Below are positions 8,433-16,806 of a DNA stretch of 52,713 nt, piece by piece. The position numbers were made by a program, and so were the translations under genes. The stretch's first letter is position 1. Each line of letters begins with the position of its first letter. The notes beneath the pieces were generated by a model, which was not told the origin of the DNA, ran no database searches, and was given only the letters and a program-made list of their open reading frames with translations. The DNA comes from an uncultured Bacillaceae bacterium (GTDB taxonomy: Bacteria > Bacillota > Bacilli > Bacillales > Alkalibacillaceae). The DNA is taken from NCBI GenBank assembly GCA_937983065.1, contig CALKAL010000066.1, positions 1 to 52,713 on the forward strand, given 5' to 3'.

Positions 8433-9311
8433 CTAGTATGAACGATTGCCAAATAAATCAATTAAATCTAGTAAGAAAGGCTGATTAATCTTAGCTTCAT
8501 TGTATTTTTCAATTGCCTTTTCAATATAAGATTGCTTTTTTTCAATGGCACCATCTAAACCTAAAATTTTCGGATAGGTGCTTTTATTATTTCCTACATC
8601 GCTACCTGTTGGTTTTCCAATTTCTTCAACGGAGCCAGTCACGTCCAAAATATCATCTTGTATTTGAAAAATGAGCCCTAAATAGTCTCCAAATTGATCT
8701 AATGCTTCGATTTGTGGAGGCGTTGCTTTACCGAGATAACTTCCAATTTTCACTGCTGCACGAATCATTTCCCCTGTTTTTTTCCGATGAACTTCAATTA
8801 ATTCCTGTTCTTTTAATTGTTTATTTTCCGCTTCTAAATCTAAATATTGACCGGCTATCATTCCTTCAAACCCACTCGCTTGACTTAATTGATGCAGGCA
8901 GTACACTTTTTCCTCAGCTTCTAACTCTTTCGTCATTGACACAATTTGAAATGCGTATGTTAATAGACCGTCACCAATTAAAATAGCTGTTGCTTCATCA
9001 AATTGCTTATGGATTGTAGGTTTTCCCCGTCTTAAATCATCGTCATCCATCGCTGGTAAATCGTCATGGATTAATGAATATGTATGGATTAATTCTAAAG
9101 CGATTGCTGGGGGGATAATCTTCTCAATCTTTGAATCAAAGGCTTCAAAAGCAGTCATCATTAAAATTGGGCGAAGGCGTTTTCCCCCCGCCTCAACCGC
9201 ATATTCAAGTGCAGCGTATAACGTAGGGGGCATATTAATCTGTTTAATTTCTCTTTTTAAACGGTCATTTATTAATTGTTGTTTTTCTCTAATATAATCA
9301 TTAATAGTCAC
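8433..9311 (-). CDS. ispA: Farnesyl (geranyl) diphosphate synthase
   Basis: Condenses isopentenyl diphosphate with allylic diphosphates to make C15 precursors for quinones, undecaprenol and hopanoids. It has the first aspartate-rich motif DDLPAMDDDD (83-92) followed by RRGKPT, and the second, DDILD (219-223, in QIQDDILD). AGGKRLRP near residue 41 binds diphosphate. It has 292 residues, as in B. subtilis YqiD. The start is ATG 9311, three bases after the xseB stop, so the xseA-xseB-ispA genes are coupled. Confidence 0.96.
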   Translation of the reverse strand: MTINDYIREKQQLINDRLKREIKQINMPPTLYAALEYAVEAGGKRLRPILMMTAFEAFDSKIEKIIPPAIALELIHTYSLIHDDLPAMDDDDLRRGKPTIHKQFDEATAILIGDGLLTYAFQIVSMTKELEAEEKVYCLHQLSQASGFEGMIAGQYLDLEAENKQLKEQELIEVHRKKTGEMIRAAVKIGSYLGKATPPQIEALDQFGDYLGLIFQIQDDILDVTGSVEEIGKPTGSDVGNNKSTYPKILGLDGAIEKKQSYIEKAIEKYNEAKINQPFLLDLIDLFGNRSY

Positions 9312-9314
9312 TTG

Positions 9315-9545
9315 TTATTCTTCCTCCACGTGGAATATCTCTTCTTCTCCTGTTTCTTTCATAATTTTCGTCATTTCTGATTCTACGGATTTCAATTTGT
9401 CATTACAATACTTTGCAAGAACCATTCCTTCTTTATAATATTCAATGGCTTTTTCTAAAGGAACATCGCCTTCCTCAAGCTTTATTACAATTGATTCTAA
9501 TTTCTCCATCGCTTTTTCAAATGTTAATTGTTCTTTTTCTGACAT
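9315..9545 (-). CDS. xseB: Exodeoxyribonuclease VII small subunit
   Basis: Small helical subunit that assembles with XseA into the exonuclease degrading single-stranded DNA. The sequence LTFEKAMEKLESIVIKLEEG followed by PLEKAIEYYKEGMVLAKYC is diagnostic. I take ATG 9545, eight bases after AAGGAGG, giving 76 residues. The longer frame adds 13 codons that overlap the end of xseA and contain this ribosome site. The C-terminus is acidic. Confidence 0.95.
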   Translation of the reverse strand: MSEKEQLTFEKAMEKLESIVIKLEEGDVPLEKAIEYYKEGMVLAKYCNDKLKSVESEMTKIMKETGEEEIFHVEEE

Positions 9546-9547
9546 TT

Positions 9548-10891
9548 TTAATCCTCCTTCTCTTCGATTCCCCATACTTGACAATCTAATGAACCATCAC
9601 TCAATTGGACAGTTACGCTATCTCCAGGTGAGACTAATTTCGTCGATTTAATGATTTTATTTTCAGCGTTATACGTGATAGAATAACCTCTTTTCATTGT
9701 TTCAAGAGGGTTTAACAACGATAATTTATCTAATTGGCGTTCAAAATGATTTGTAGTATCGTTAATTTTTTGTTCGATCATTCGTTTTAAAGTTTGATGT
9801 TTTAACAGAAGCTCTTCTTTTTTATGATTGATTAATTGGGTAGGTTTTGTCTGAATTAATTTTTCTTTTAAATAATTATGATTTAATTTCTTCTCGTCAA
9901 TAAATCGAACAATACGTTTATTTAATTCGATTAAATATTGATCTAATTGTTGCTCCTTCTGTCGCGTTAAATGAATTGGATATTTAAAGGCATATGCATT
10001 TTTCATCGCATCAAGCTTCGATTTATAATTATTTATATAATGTTTCATTCCTTGTTCAAGCCGGTGCTGATAGTTAGTCATTTGTTTACTTAAATCCATT
10101 AAAGAAGGAACAGATAACTCAGCTGCAGCCGTTGGAGTAGGTGCTCTTAAATCCGATACGAAATCACTTATTGTATAATCTGTCTCGTGCCCTACCGCTG
10201 AAATTACAGGAATGGTTGAATGAAAGATAGCTCGAGCGACTACTTCTTCATTAAAAGCCCATAATTCTTCAATCGAGCCACCACCTCGTCCGACGATAAT
10301 CGTATCAAAATGCTTCAGTTCATTTGCTTTCTCTATCGCTTTTGCAATCGATTCCGCAGCATAATCACCTTGAACAGAAACTGGGATAACCGTTCTCTTT
10401 ACTGAGGGGAATCTTCTATGTAATGTCGTTATAATATCACGAACTGCTGCTCCAGTTGGTGATGTAATAATCGCGATATGCTTTGGGATTTTAGGAATCG
10501 TTTTTTTTCTTGCTTCATCAAACAATCCTTCTTTTTCAAGCTTTTCTTTTAACTGCTCATAAGCTAAATATAGTGCGCCAATTCCATCAGGCTGCATCTC
10601 TTGTATGTAAATTTGATATTGGCCTTGGGGACCATATACTGAAATATCCCCTTTCACTAATACTTTCATTCCGCTATTCGGTTTAAACGTTAACCGTCTA
10701 TTTTGCGATTGAAACATAACTGCAGAAATTTTTGCTTGCTCATCTTTTAATGTGAAATACATATGCCCACGGGAATGATGGTTAAAATTCGAAATTTCCC
10801 CTTGAATTAAAATCCCTTTTAAGTGACGGTCAGTATCGAATTTCCGTTTAATATAATTCGTAACTGCTGATACCGTTAAATACTTTTGCAC
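9548..10891 (-). CDS. xseA: Exodeoxyribonuclease VII large subunit
   Basis: Catalytic subunit of exonuclease VII. The N-terminal OB-fold nucleic-acid-binding domain (about 1-100) includes GEISNFNHHSRGHMYFTLKD. The catalytic core carries ITSPTGAAVRDII, VGRGGGSIEELWAFN and SAVGHETDYTISDFVSDLRA, and a long coiled coil (about 265-400) follows. It has 447 residues (B. subtilis 448). The start is GTG 10891, nine bases after GGAGGTG. Two bases separate its stop from the xseB start. Confidence 0.97.
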   Translation of the reverse strand: MQKYLTVSAVTNYIKRKFDTDRHLKGILIQGEISNFNHHSRGHMYFTLKDEQAKISAVMFQSQNRRLTFKPNSGMKVLVKGDISVYGPQGQYQIYIQEMQPDGIGALYLAYEQLKEKLEKEGLFDEARKKTIPKIPKHIAIITSPTGAAVRDIITTLHRRFPSVKRTVIPVSVQGDYAAESIAKAIEKANELKHFDTIIVGRGGGSIEELWAFNEEVVARAIFHSTIPVISAVGHETDYTISDFVSDLRAPTPTAAAELSVPSLMDLSKQMTNYQHRLEQGMKHYINNYKSKLDAMKNAYAFKYPIHLTRQKEQQLDQYLIELNKRIVRFIDEKKLNHNYLKEKLIQTKPTQLINHKKEELLLKHQTLKRMIEQKINDTTNHFERQLDKLSLLNPLETMKRGYSITYNAENKIIKSTKLVSPGDSVTVQLSDGSLDCQVWGIEEKED

Positions 10892-10919
10892 CCAAGCACA
10901 CCTCCTGACAGTAAAATTA

Positions 10920-11771
10920 TTATAACCATTGATTTTCTGTAGCTTTAATTGTGTTGTATAGGAGCATCGTAATTGTCATCGGTCCAACACCTTTAGGGAC
11001 AGGAGTAATATAGCTAGCAATTTCTTTTACATTTTCAAAATCAACATCACCGACAACTTTTCCCGATTCTAAATACGTGTTTCCGATATCGATAACGACG
11101 GCACGTTCTTTTACCGCTTCTTTCGTAATTAACCCATTTCTACCGACAGCAACAATTAAAATGTCAGCCTGTTTCGTATAATGATATAAATCAACTGTTT
11201 TTGAATGACAATACGTAACGGTCGCATCTTCGTTGAGTAACATTTGGCCGATTGGTTTACCGACAATATTGCTTCTACCAACGATGACGACATGTTTACC
11301 TTGAACAGGAATATTATAATAGTTAAGTAATTTCATAATACCAAAAGGGGTACAAGGAAATAGCGTGTCTTGACCGATTGAAAGCTTTCCAACATTAATT
11401 GGGTGAAATCCATCAACATCTTTATTCGGATGAATCGTTTCCAATACTTTCTTTTCATCAATGTGATTTGGTAATGGGAGTTGGACTAAAATACCGTGAA
11501 CTGATTGGTCAGCATTTAATTGATTAATATAGTTTAAAAGTGTTTCTTCGTCGACATCCGTTTGAAAAGCCTTGATTGTTGAATGGATGCCGATTTTTTC
11601 ACAAGCTTCTTTTTTTATTCTAACGTAAGTTTTTGAGGCGGGATCATTTCCGACGATAATAACGGATAATGACGGTTGAATACCTTTGTTTTTAAGTTCT
11701 TTAACTTTATTTTTAAGCTCGCTCCGATAACTCGTAGCAAGTTCGTCTCCATACATAATTGTTGCACTCAT
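10920..11771 (-). CDS. folD: Methylenetetrahydrofolate dehydrogenase / cyclohydrolase
   Basis: Bifunctional enzyme interconverting 5,10-methylene-, 5,10-methenyl- and 10-formyl-tetrahydrofolate with NADP. The catalytic segment is YVRIKKEACEKIGI, with the family Tyr and Lys. Substrate signatures are GILVQLPLPNHID and PNKDVDGFHPINVGKL. The NADP site is GRSNIVGKPIGQMLL, and the C-terminal PVPKGVGPMTITMLL is diagnostic. It has 283 residues, typical. It lies 11 bases after nusB and upstream of xseA, as in B. subtilis. It supplies one-carbon units like the glycine cleavage genes at 29-33 kb. Confidence 0.98.
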   Translation of the reverse strand: MSATIMYGDELATSYRSELKNKVKELKNKGIQPSLSVIIVGNDPASKTYVRIKKEACEKIGIHSTIKAFQTDVDEETLLNYINQLNADQSVHGILVQLPLPNHIDEKKVLETIHPNKDVDGFHPINVGKLSIGQDTLFPCTPFGIMKLLNYYNIPVQGKHVVIVGRSNIVGKPIGQMLLNEDATVTYCHSKTVDLYHYTKQADILIVAVGRNGLITKEAVKERAVVIDIGNTYLESGKVVGDVDFENVKEIASYITPVPKGVGPMTITMLLYNTIKATENQWL

Positions 11772-11782
11772 TTAAACACCTA

Positions 11783-12163
11783 CTATTCGTTCATAAATTT
11801 CGATAATACACCGTTAATAAATTTTCCTGATTGTTCTTCATTATATTTTTTTGCTAATTCGACGGCCTCATTGATTGCTACTTTATTAGGCGTGTTTTCT
11901 TCATAAAGAATTTCGTAAACAGCAATTCTTAAAACCGTTTTCTCGACGGTTGCTACGCGATTGAACGACCACTTTTCAAGCTTTTCACTAATTTGTGTGT
12001 CAATTTCAGTTAAATGACTAATAACACCTTCAATTAACGTACTGGCATACGGATTAATTTTTCCGTCAATCGTTTCAATGAGATGATCTGCTGATTTATC
12101 TTTATTAATATCGATTTGATATAACGTTTGAAAAGCTTTTTCTCTCGCTTGTTTCCTACTCAT
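11783..12163 (-). CDS. nusB: Transcription antitermination factor NusB
   Basis: RNA-binding partner of NusE (S10) in rRNA antitermination complexes. It is an all-helical protein of 126 residues. It starts MSRKQAREKAFQTLYQIDIN, with the arginine-rich RNA-contact segment. The signature VEKTVLRIAVYEILYEENTPNKVAINEAVELAKKY is split over residues 69-112. The start is ATG 12163 behind AAAGGAGT. It is followed by folD and separated from yqhY upstream by a terminator. Confidence 0.96.
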   Translation of the reverse strand: MSRKQAREKAFQTLYQIDINKDKSADHLIETIDGKINPYASTLIEGVISHLTEIDTQISEKLEKWSFNRVATVEKTVLRIAVYEILYEENTPNKVAINEAVELAKKYNEEQSGKFINGVLSKFMNE

Positions 12164-12302
12164 CTTTTTACTCCTTTAACATATTCCAATAATGTTACAT
12201 TTACAATCATTAGTTTACATGAAAATGGCCGTTAAGTTAAATAGTTACCCCCCTTAATTGTAGTTATTCATATAAAAAAAGCTAAATCCTTTTTATCATA
12301 TT

Positions 12303-12358
12303 AAAAAAAGCTTGTTGAACAACCTTTTTTTAGGTTATGTACCAACAAGCTTTAAAGC
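12303..12358 (-). terminator. Branched terminator after accB-accC-yqhY
   Basis: The outer stem AAAGCTTGTTG/CAACAAGCTTT encloses a smaller hairpin AACCT/AGGTT with a T-rich loop. On the minus strand it ends in TTTTTTTAAT, 15 bases after the yqhY stop. It isolates nusB from the acc operon. Confidence 0.8.
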
Positions 12359-12372
12359 ATTTCTACAAATTG

Positions 12373-12771
12373 TTATTGTGATTCTTTCGTCTCGTTCGTT
12401 TTTTCTTCGATTTGGACGCCTTCAATGTGAACGTTAATTTCTAATATTTCTAAAGCTGTCATATTTTTTAATGTCGTTCGAATGTTATCTTGAATTTTTT
12501 CAGCAACGGTCGGAATCGAAACACCATAGTCTAAAACCGTGTACACATCAATGACAATCCCATCATCGTTTAGTTCGACTTTTACCCCTTTACCGTGCTT
12601 CTTTTTACCGAAACGTTCTGTCACATTAGAGGCTAAGCTCCCCCGCATGTTAGCTACACCGGTCACTTCATTAGCAGCAATCCCAGCGATCACCTCGATA
12701 ACCTCAGGGGCAATCTCTACTTTACCGAGCGACTGATCTGCACTAACGTTTAACACATTTTTCTCTTCCAT
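12373..12771 (-). CDS. yqhY: Asp23/Gls24 family envelope stress protein YqhY
   Basis: Small soluble protein of the Asp23 (DUF322) family. In B. subtilis YqhY is linked genetically to acetyl-CoA carboxylase activity. The family core runs LGKVEIAPEVIEVIAGIAANEVTGVANM, then a glycine- and lysine-rich turn, then VIDVYTVLDYGVSIPTVAEKIQDNIRTTLKNMTALEI (the core spans about 14-115). The 132 residues have a charged tail. It starts at the base after the accC stop, so it is the third gene of the acc operon. The biochemical role is not established. Confidence 0.92.
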   Translation of the reverse strand: MEEKNVLNVSADQSLGKVEIAPEVIEVIAGIAANEVTGVANMRGSLASNVTERFGKKKHGKGVKVELNDDGIVIDVYTVLDYGVSIPTVAEKIQDNIRTTLKNMTALEILEINVHIEGVQIEEKTNETKESQ

Positions 12772-14145
12772 TTATTTCACCTCTTCTGTTGATTCATCCT
12801 TTAATACATCATATTGTTCCAAAAATTTAGTATTAAAGTCTCCGTCAATAAATACGGGATGATTCATCATTTCTTTGTGGAATGGAATTGTTGAATATAT
12901 CCCTTCAATGATAAACTCATCTAATGCTCGATTCATACGTTGAATCGCTTCTTCTCTTGTTTTTCCATGCGTGATTAATTTTGCAATCATTGAATCATAG
13001 TACGGTGGAATTTGCCACCCTGTGTATGCAGCTGAATCAACACGTACCCCTAATCCACCTGGAGGTAAATACATATTAATTTCCCCAGCTGATGGCATGA
13101 AGTTTTTAAACGGGTTCTCGGCATTAATTCGACATTCGATTGACCAACCATCAAATTGGACATCCTCTTGTTTAAAGGATAGTTCATTACCGTTTGCGAT
13201 ATGGATTTGCTCTTTAATTAAATCAATACCAGTAACCATTTCGGTGACGGGATGTTCAACTTGAATTCTTGTATTCATTTCCATGAAATAAAACTGCTTC
13301 GTCGAACGATCGTATATAAATTCAATCGTCCCTGCTCCGACATAATTAACTGCCTGAGCTGCTTTAACTGATGCTTCCCCCATCTCTTGACGTGTTTTTT
13401 CATCAATAGCTGGTGAAGGGGTTTCTTCAATTAATTTTTGCAAACGTCTTTGTACAGTACAGTCTCTTTCACCTAAATGGACTGTGTTCCCGTGTGTGTC
13501 TGCTACAATTTGAATTTCGACGTGACGAAAATCTTCAATATATTTTTCTAAATAAACCCCAGGATTTCCGAAGGCGGTTTTCGCTTCATTTTGCGTAATA
13601 CGAATACCGTTTACGAGTTCTTCTTCATTTCTCGCAACACGGATTCCTTTTCCGCCACCACCTGCCGTTGCCTTAATAATGACAGGATATCCGATTTCTT
13701 TAGCAATTTTTTTACCTGAATCGATATTTTCAATAATTCCGTCTGAGCCTGGAACGATCGGGACACCTGCTTTTTTCATCGTTTCCCGCGCAACATCCTT
13801 CGTTCCCATACGAGAGATTGCATCTGCACTCGGCCCGATGAAAATAACATTACATTCTGCACACATTTCTGCAAAATCAGCATTCTCAGCTAAAAAACCG
13901 TAGCCAGGATGAATCGCATCGACGTCAGTTAATTTAGCTAAGCTCATAATGTTCGTTTTGTTCAAATAACTATCTTTACTCATCGTTGGACCGATACAAT
14001 AAGCTTCGTCCGCTAATTGAACGTGAAGTGAATCTTCGTCAGCTTCAGAGTATATGGCAACGGTTTCAATTCCGAGCTCTTTACATGCCCGAATGATTCT
14101 TACTGCAATTTCCCCTCTGTTAGCAACTAATACTTTTTTAATCAC
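12772..14145 (-). CDS. accC: Acetyl-CoA carboxylase, biotin carboxylase subunit
   Basis: Carboxylates the biotin of AccB with ATP and bicarbonate, the first committed step of fatty acid synthesis. The N-terminal preATP-grasp domain starts IKKVLVANRGEIAVRIIRA. The ATP-grasp domain has the glycine-rich loop KATAGGGGKGIRVA, HVEIQIVADTHGN, FMEMNTRIQVEHPVTE and the C-terminal IECRINAENP. It has 457 residues. The start is GTG 14145, nine bases after AAGGGGG, and it follows accB by 13 bases. Confidence 0.98.
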   Translation of the reverse strand: MIKKVLVANRGEIAVRIIRACKELGIETVAIYSEADEDSLHVQLADEAYCIGPTMSKDSYLNKTNIMSLAKLTDVDAIHPGYGFLAENADFAEMCAECNVIFIGPSADAISRMGTKDVARETMKKAGVPIVPGSDGIIENIDSGKKIAKEIGYPVIIKATAGGGGKGIRVARNEEELVNGIRITQNEAKTAFGNPGVYLEKYIEDFRHVEIQIVADTHGNTVHLGERDCTVQRRLQKLIEETPSPAIDEKTRQEMGEASVKAAQAVNYVGAGTIEFIYDRSTKQFYFMEMNTRIQVEHPVTEMVTGIDLIKEQIHIANGNELSFKQEDVQFDGWSIECRINAENPFKNFMPSAGEINMYLPPGGLGVRVDSAAYTGWQIPPYYDSMIAKLITHGKTREEAIQRMNRALDEFIIEGIYSTIPFHKEMMNHPVFIDGDFNTKFLEQYDVLKDESTEEVK

Positions 14146-14158
14146 GGGCTAATCCCCC

Positions 14159-14665
14159 TTATTTTTTCACTCTAAATAGAGGTTGTCCATATTCTACTAA
14201 CTCTTCATTTTCTACTAAAATTTCTACAATTTCGCCACTAACCTCAGCTTCGATTTCGTTAAATAGTTTCATCGCTTCTACGATACAGACGACCGTTTTT
14301 GCATCAACTTTATCGCCTAATTGAACATATGGCGGATCTTCTGGGGAAGGAGCAGCATAAAATGTTCCGACCATTGGGGATTTGATTTCATAATCATAAT
14401 CCACAGTTTTTTCGTTCTTGTCCTGCTCCTTTTCTTCACTCGCTTCTACCTTATCAGCAGCCACTTCCATTTGTTCGCTTTTCGCAGAAGGAGTCATATG
14501 AATAGGTTCAACAGGTTGTTCAACGACTTGTCGGTTAACAACGACGTTTTCTCCTGAAGATTTCTTCAACTTCACTTTCGTACCATTCGCTTCATAAGTG
14601 AAATCTGTAATCGATGATTCATCAATTAATTTAATTAATTCGCGTATTTCTTGAACTTTTAACAT
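14159..14665 (-). CDS. accB: Acetyl-CoA carboxylase biotin carboxyl carrier protein
   Basis: Carries the biotin shuttled between AccC and the AccAD carboxyltransferase. The N-terminal helical segment (MLKVQEIRELIKLIDESS) is followed by a charged linker rich in Glu, Lys and Val. The biotinyl domain (about 90-168) has the target lysine in VEAMKLFNEI. I take ATG 14665 (168 residues) because AAAGGAGTG sits eight bases upstream and the longer frame would start inside it. The upstream promoter contains a FapR-like operator (listed separately), suggesting control by malonyl-CoA. Confidence 0.96.
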   Translation of the reverse strand: MLKVQEIRELIKLIDESSITDFTYEANGTKVKLKKSSGENVVVNRQVVEQPVEPIHMTPSAKSEQMEVAADKVEASEEKEQDKNEKTVDYDYEIKSPMVGTFYAAPSPEDPPYVQLGDKVDAKTVVCIVEAMKLFNEIEAEVSGEIVEILVENEELVEYGQPLFRVKK

Positions 14666-14685
14666 TGTTGGCACTCCTTTAAACT

Positions 14686-14702
14686 TTAATAACAGGTACT
14701 AA
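14686..14702 (-). promoter_or_regulatory. FapR-like operator in the accB leader
   Basis: On the minus strand the 17-mer TTAGTACCTGTTATTAA matches the FapR consensus TTAGTACCTAGTCTTAA at 14 positions, including all of TTAGTACCT and the final TTAA. It lies 15 bases downstream of the candidate -10, where a bound repressor would block initiation or early elongation. FapR is the malonyl-CoA-responsive repressor of lipid synthesis in Bacilli. The assignment is from motif match alone. Confidence 0.6.
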
Positions 14703-14717
14703 TAATTCCTACTAATT

Positions 14718-14747
14718 ATTGTACGATAAACGATATAATAACTTCAA
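14718..14747 (-). promoter_or_regulatory. Candidate SigA promoter of accB-accC-yqhY
   Basis: Minus-strand -35 TTGAAG (14742-14747) and -10 TACAAT (14718-14723) with an 18-base spacer. It is the best promoter-like pair in the 295-bp accB upstream region. Confidence 0.5.
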
Positions 14748-14829
14748 CTACATCTTAAAATAATAATTCCCATACCTTTACTTGATATGGGATTCATTCT
14801 AGCATATATTTTTATATTTTATAACTATT

Positions 14830-14912
14830 TTTAAAGAAAGGGGGCTATTATGACGATTGTGTAGCGTTCAATTGATGTTTTAATAGAAAGATAAATCGAT
14901 TGAAAGCCCCCT
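14830..14912 (-). terminator. Long two-tier hairpin, probable terminator of the spoIIIA operon
   Basis: AGGGGGCT (14839-14846) and AGCCCCCT (14905-14912) form a G+C-rich outer stem about 50 bp after the spoIIIAH stop. CAATTGAT and ATCGATTG can pair inside the loop with one mismatch. On the minus strand the stem is followed by TTTCTTTAAAAAT. The loop is long for a simple terminator. Confidence 0.5.
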
Positions 14913-14960
14913 CGTTTTCACGTTTTAACAGTCATTAATGTCTTTAATCTGACATTTTCT

Positions 14961-15542
14961 TTATGCTTCATCGTCTTGAAATCTAACGCGTACATCCATT
15001 ATACCAAATTCATCCCTCGCCATTTGCATAAGATTGTTAGCATCTGTTTTTGATAATTCCTCTGTAATAACAGTTATTTCCACAAAATCATCTTCTTTTC
15101 TTACTAGTACGTCGCGATAGCCCTTCTCTTGCATGATCGTTCTTTCTAAATAAGATTCTTTACGAGCAGCTGCTTGTAAATCATTAATCTGCTCCATTGC
15201 GTTATTAATTTCATCTGTAGAAGAATTGCTTGATGCGACAATAGCTGATAGTTGCTCTTTCATTTCGTTATAATCATCTTGTCTTTCTAAACGAATTGTT
15301 GTAAACATATCATCGATCGAAGTAATTCCCGTGACATCTAAATCATCTAAATCTGGCATTTCATCGGCGTCATCGGGTTGATCACCTTCATCGTCTGATT
15401 CCCTTTCATCATCCATTTCCCTTTCATCATCACTTACACCAGCGTACTGATCATCTCCTGGTGAAGTAATGTAAAATACACTTAACACAATTAATAAACT
15501 TAACATTGTAATTAACCATACTGTTTGCTTTTTTAATACCAT
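14961..15542 (-). CDS. spoIIIAH: Stage III sporulation protein AH
   Basis: Mother-cell membrane protein that binds forespore SpoIIQ across the septum and forms part of the SpoIIIA-SpoIIQ channel. It has one N-terminal membrane helix (about 9-27), then a strongly acidic linker (about 33-75, rich in Asp and Glu). The C-terminal ring-building YscJ-like domain (about 100-193) includes ERTIMQEKGYRDVLVRKEDD and LMQMARDEFGIMDVRVRFQ. It has 193 residues and starts at ATG 15542 behind AAGGAGG. The start overlaps the spoIIIAG stop by one base. Confidence 0.94.
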   Translation of the reverse strand: MVLKKQTVWLITMLSLLIVLSVFYITSPGDDQYAGVSDDEREMDDERESDDEGDQPDDADEMPDLDDLDVTGITSIDDMFTTIRLERQDDYNEMKEQLSAIVASSNSSTDEINNAMEQINDLQAAARKESYLERTIMQEKGYRDVLVRKEDDFVEITVITEELSKTDANNLMQMARDEFGIMDVRVRFQDDEA

Positions 15543-16186
15543 TATTGTTCCTCCTTATCTTTTGGCATGACAGAAATTCGATGCGTTGAAATGTCTAACA
15601 ATCGAGAGACCGCTTCAACGACCATTTGCTTCCTTTGAATCTGATCAACCCCTTCCGCTATAACGAGAACACCTCGAATATCTGGCATTTTCGTCTGTAT
15701 AAGTAAAGGTTCTTCACTATTATTTTTTCGAAGGATGACGGTTTGTTGTTCAATCGTTTCATCTTCAACTTTCCTCGTTCCTCCGCCTTGATCGGTTTCT
15801 TCAGTTCGTTGGTAGCCTGTAATTGTGTTTTGTTCGTAAACTTTAAGTGAAGAAGCATCTAATTGAACTAAAACTTGTACATTAGAAATTCCTTGTATAC
15901 TCTCAAGCGCATTCTCAAGGTCGTTTTGGATTAGGTGTTGGATGTCACTAATAACATCATCTCTACTTGGTGTGACATCGTCATCATCTTTATCACTTAA
16001 CCATACTTCCTGTTGTCTCTCTTCAATGATTAGCTGGTCATCCGACGTATCATTTTTAAATATGTTAGAAATAATTAAAAAGAGTAAGCCTATTAAGCCT
16101 ATTAAAATAATGTATGATCGTTTAGTCGGCCGATTTGAATCATTTTTCATTTTAAATAGATCTTTTAACGGTTGAATGATTCTCAC
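15542..16186 (-). CDS. spoIIIAG: Stage III sporulation protein AG
   Basis: Mother-cell membrane protein that forms a large ring of the SpoIIIA-SpoIIQ channel. A membrane helix (RSYIILIGLIGLLFLIIS) is followed by a ring-building-motif domain (SIQGISNVQVLVQLD to VVEAVSRLLDISTHRISVMPK). An inserted segment (NTITGYQRTEETDQGGGTRK) is expected to form the beta-barrel extension. The start is unclear. GGAAGGAG lies inside the upstream frame and ends just before GTG 16186, which overlaps the spoIIIAF stop. An ATT at 16177 would have a better spacing, while the GTG at 16198 has no ribosome site. Confidence 0.9.
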   Translation of the reverse strand: MRIIQPLKDLFKMKNDSNRPTKRSYIILIGLIGLLFLIISNIFKNDTSDDQLIIEERQQEVWLSDKDDDDVTPSRDDVISDIQHLIQNDLENALESIQGISNVQVLVQLDASSLKVYEQNTITGYQRTEETDQGGGTRKVEDETIEQQTVILRKNNSEEPLLIQTKMPDIRGVLVIAEGVDQIQRKQMVVEAVSRLLDISTHRISVMPKDKEEQ

Positions 16187-16791
16187 TCTCCTTCCCACAC
16201 GAGTGTTACTTGTTCTATGTTTAAGCCCAATATTTGAGCAATTCTCTGTTTTATTTGCTCCTCTTCTTCAAGATCGTTATTTATATCATCGCTTTGTTGT
16301 GCGGGTATTGTGATCGGTTCTATTTCTTTTATTTCATTAGAAGTTAATTGTCTGACATGAAAAATAATCGAATCAATTTGTTGGGATTCATGAGCCAAAA
16401 CGTCTTCAGGCAGTAAAATCGAAATATCGCTAATGGCTAAGTCATAATGATGTCTCAACTCCTCTTCGACTAAATTATTTATTTGAATTTCTAGCTGTTC
16501 TAATATATATGCATGTTGTTGGGCTTGTATATCATTTTTTTTTAGAGAAATTTCTTCATCGATTGACTCGTTTACATGGAACTCTTCATTTAATTCAAAG
16601 GAAGCAATCAAATCATCAGGATTTATATTAAAAAGTTGAATGATAGGTTGTAAAAAGATGAGAAAAATAACTAAGCCAAAAACAAGTTTAATCACTTTTT
16701 CATGGGAGCTTTTCGGAATGAGTAGCGATATAATAGTTGCTATAAAAATAAAAAATACGATTTGGCTAATCCAGTCTGTTAAATACGACAT
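16183..16791 (-). CDS. spoIIIAF: Stage III sporulation protein AF
   Basis: Mother-cell membrane component of the SpoIIIA machinery. Two membrane helices near the N-terminus (about 8-25 and 32-50) precede a soluble domain with a predicted ring-building fold. The C-terminal part reads IKQRIAQILGLNIEQVTLVWE. It has 202 residues (B. subtilis 206). The start is ATG 16791, and its end overlaps spoIIIAG by four bases. Confidence 0.92.
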   Translation of the reverse strand: MSYLTDWISQIVFFIFIATIISLLIPKSSHEKVIKLVFGLVIFLIFLQPIIQLFNINPDDLIASFELNEEFHVNESIDEEISLKKNDIQAQQHAYILEQLEIQINNLVEEELRHHYDLAISDISILLPEDVLAHESQQIDSIIFHVRQLTSNEIKEIEPITIPAQQSDDINNDLEEEEQIKQRIAQILGLNIEQVTLVWEGE

Positions 16792-16806
16792 CTTTTCCCA
16801 CCCTCT

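Noticed and set aside
14820..14920. Small RNA or mobile repeat between accB and spoIIIAH
   Set aside because: The long inverted repeat fits a terminator at the operon end. No second copy is seen in the window and no direct repeats flank it.
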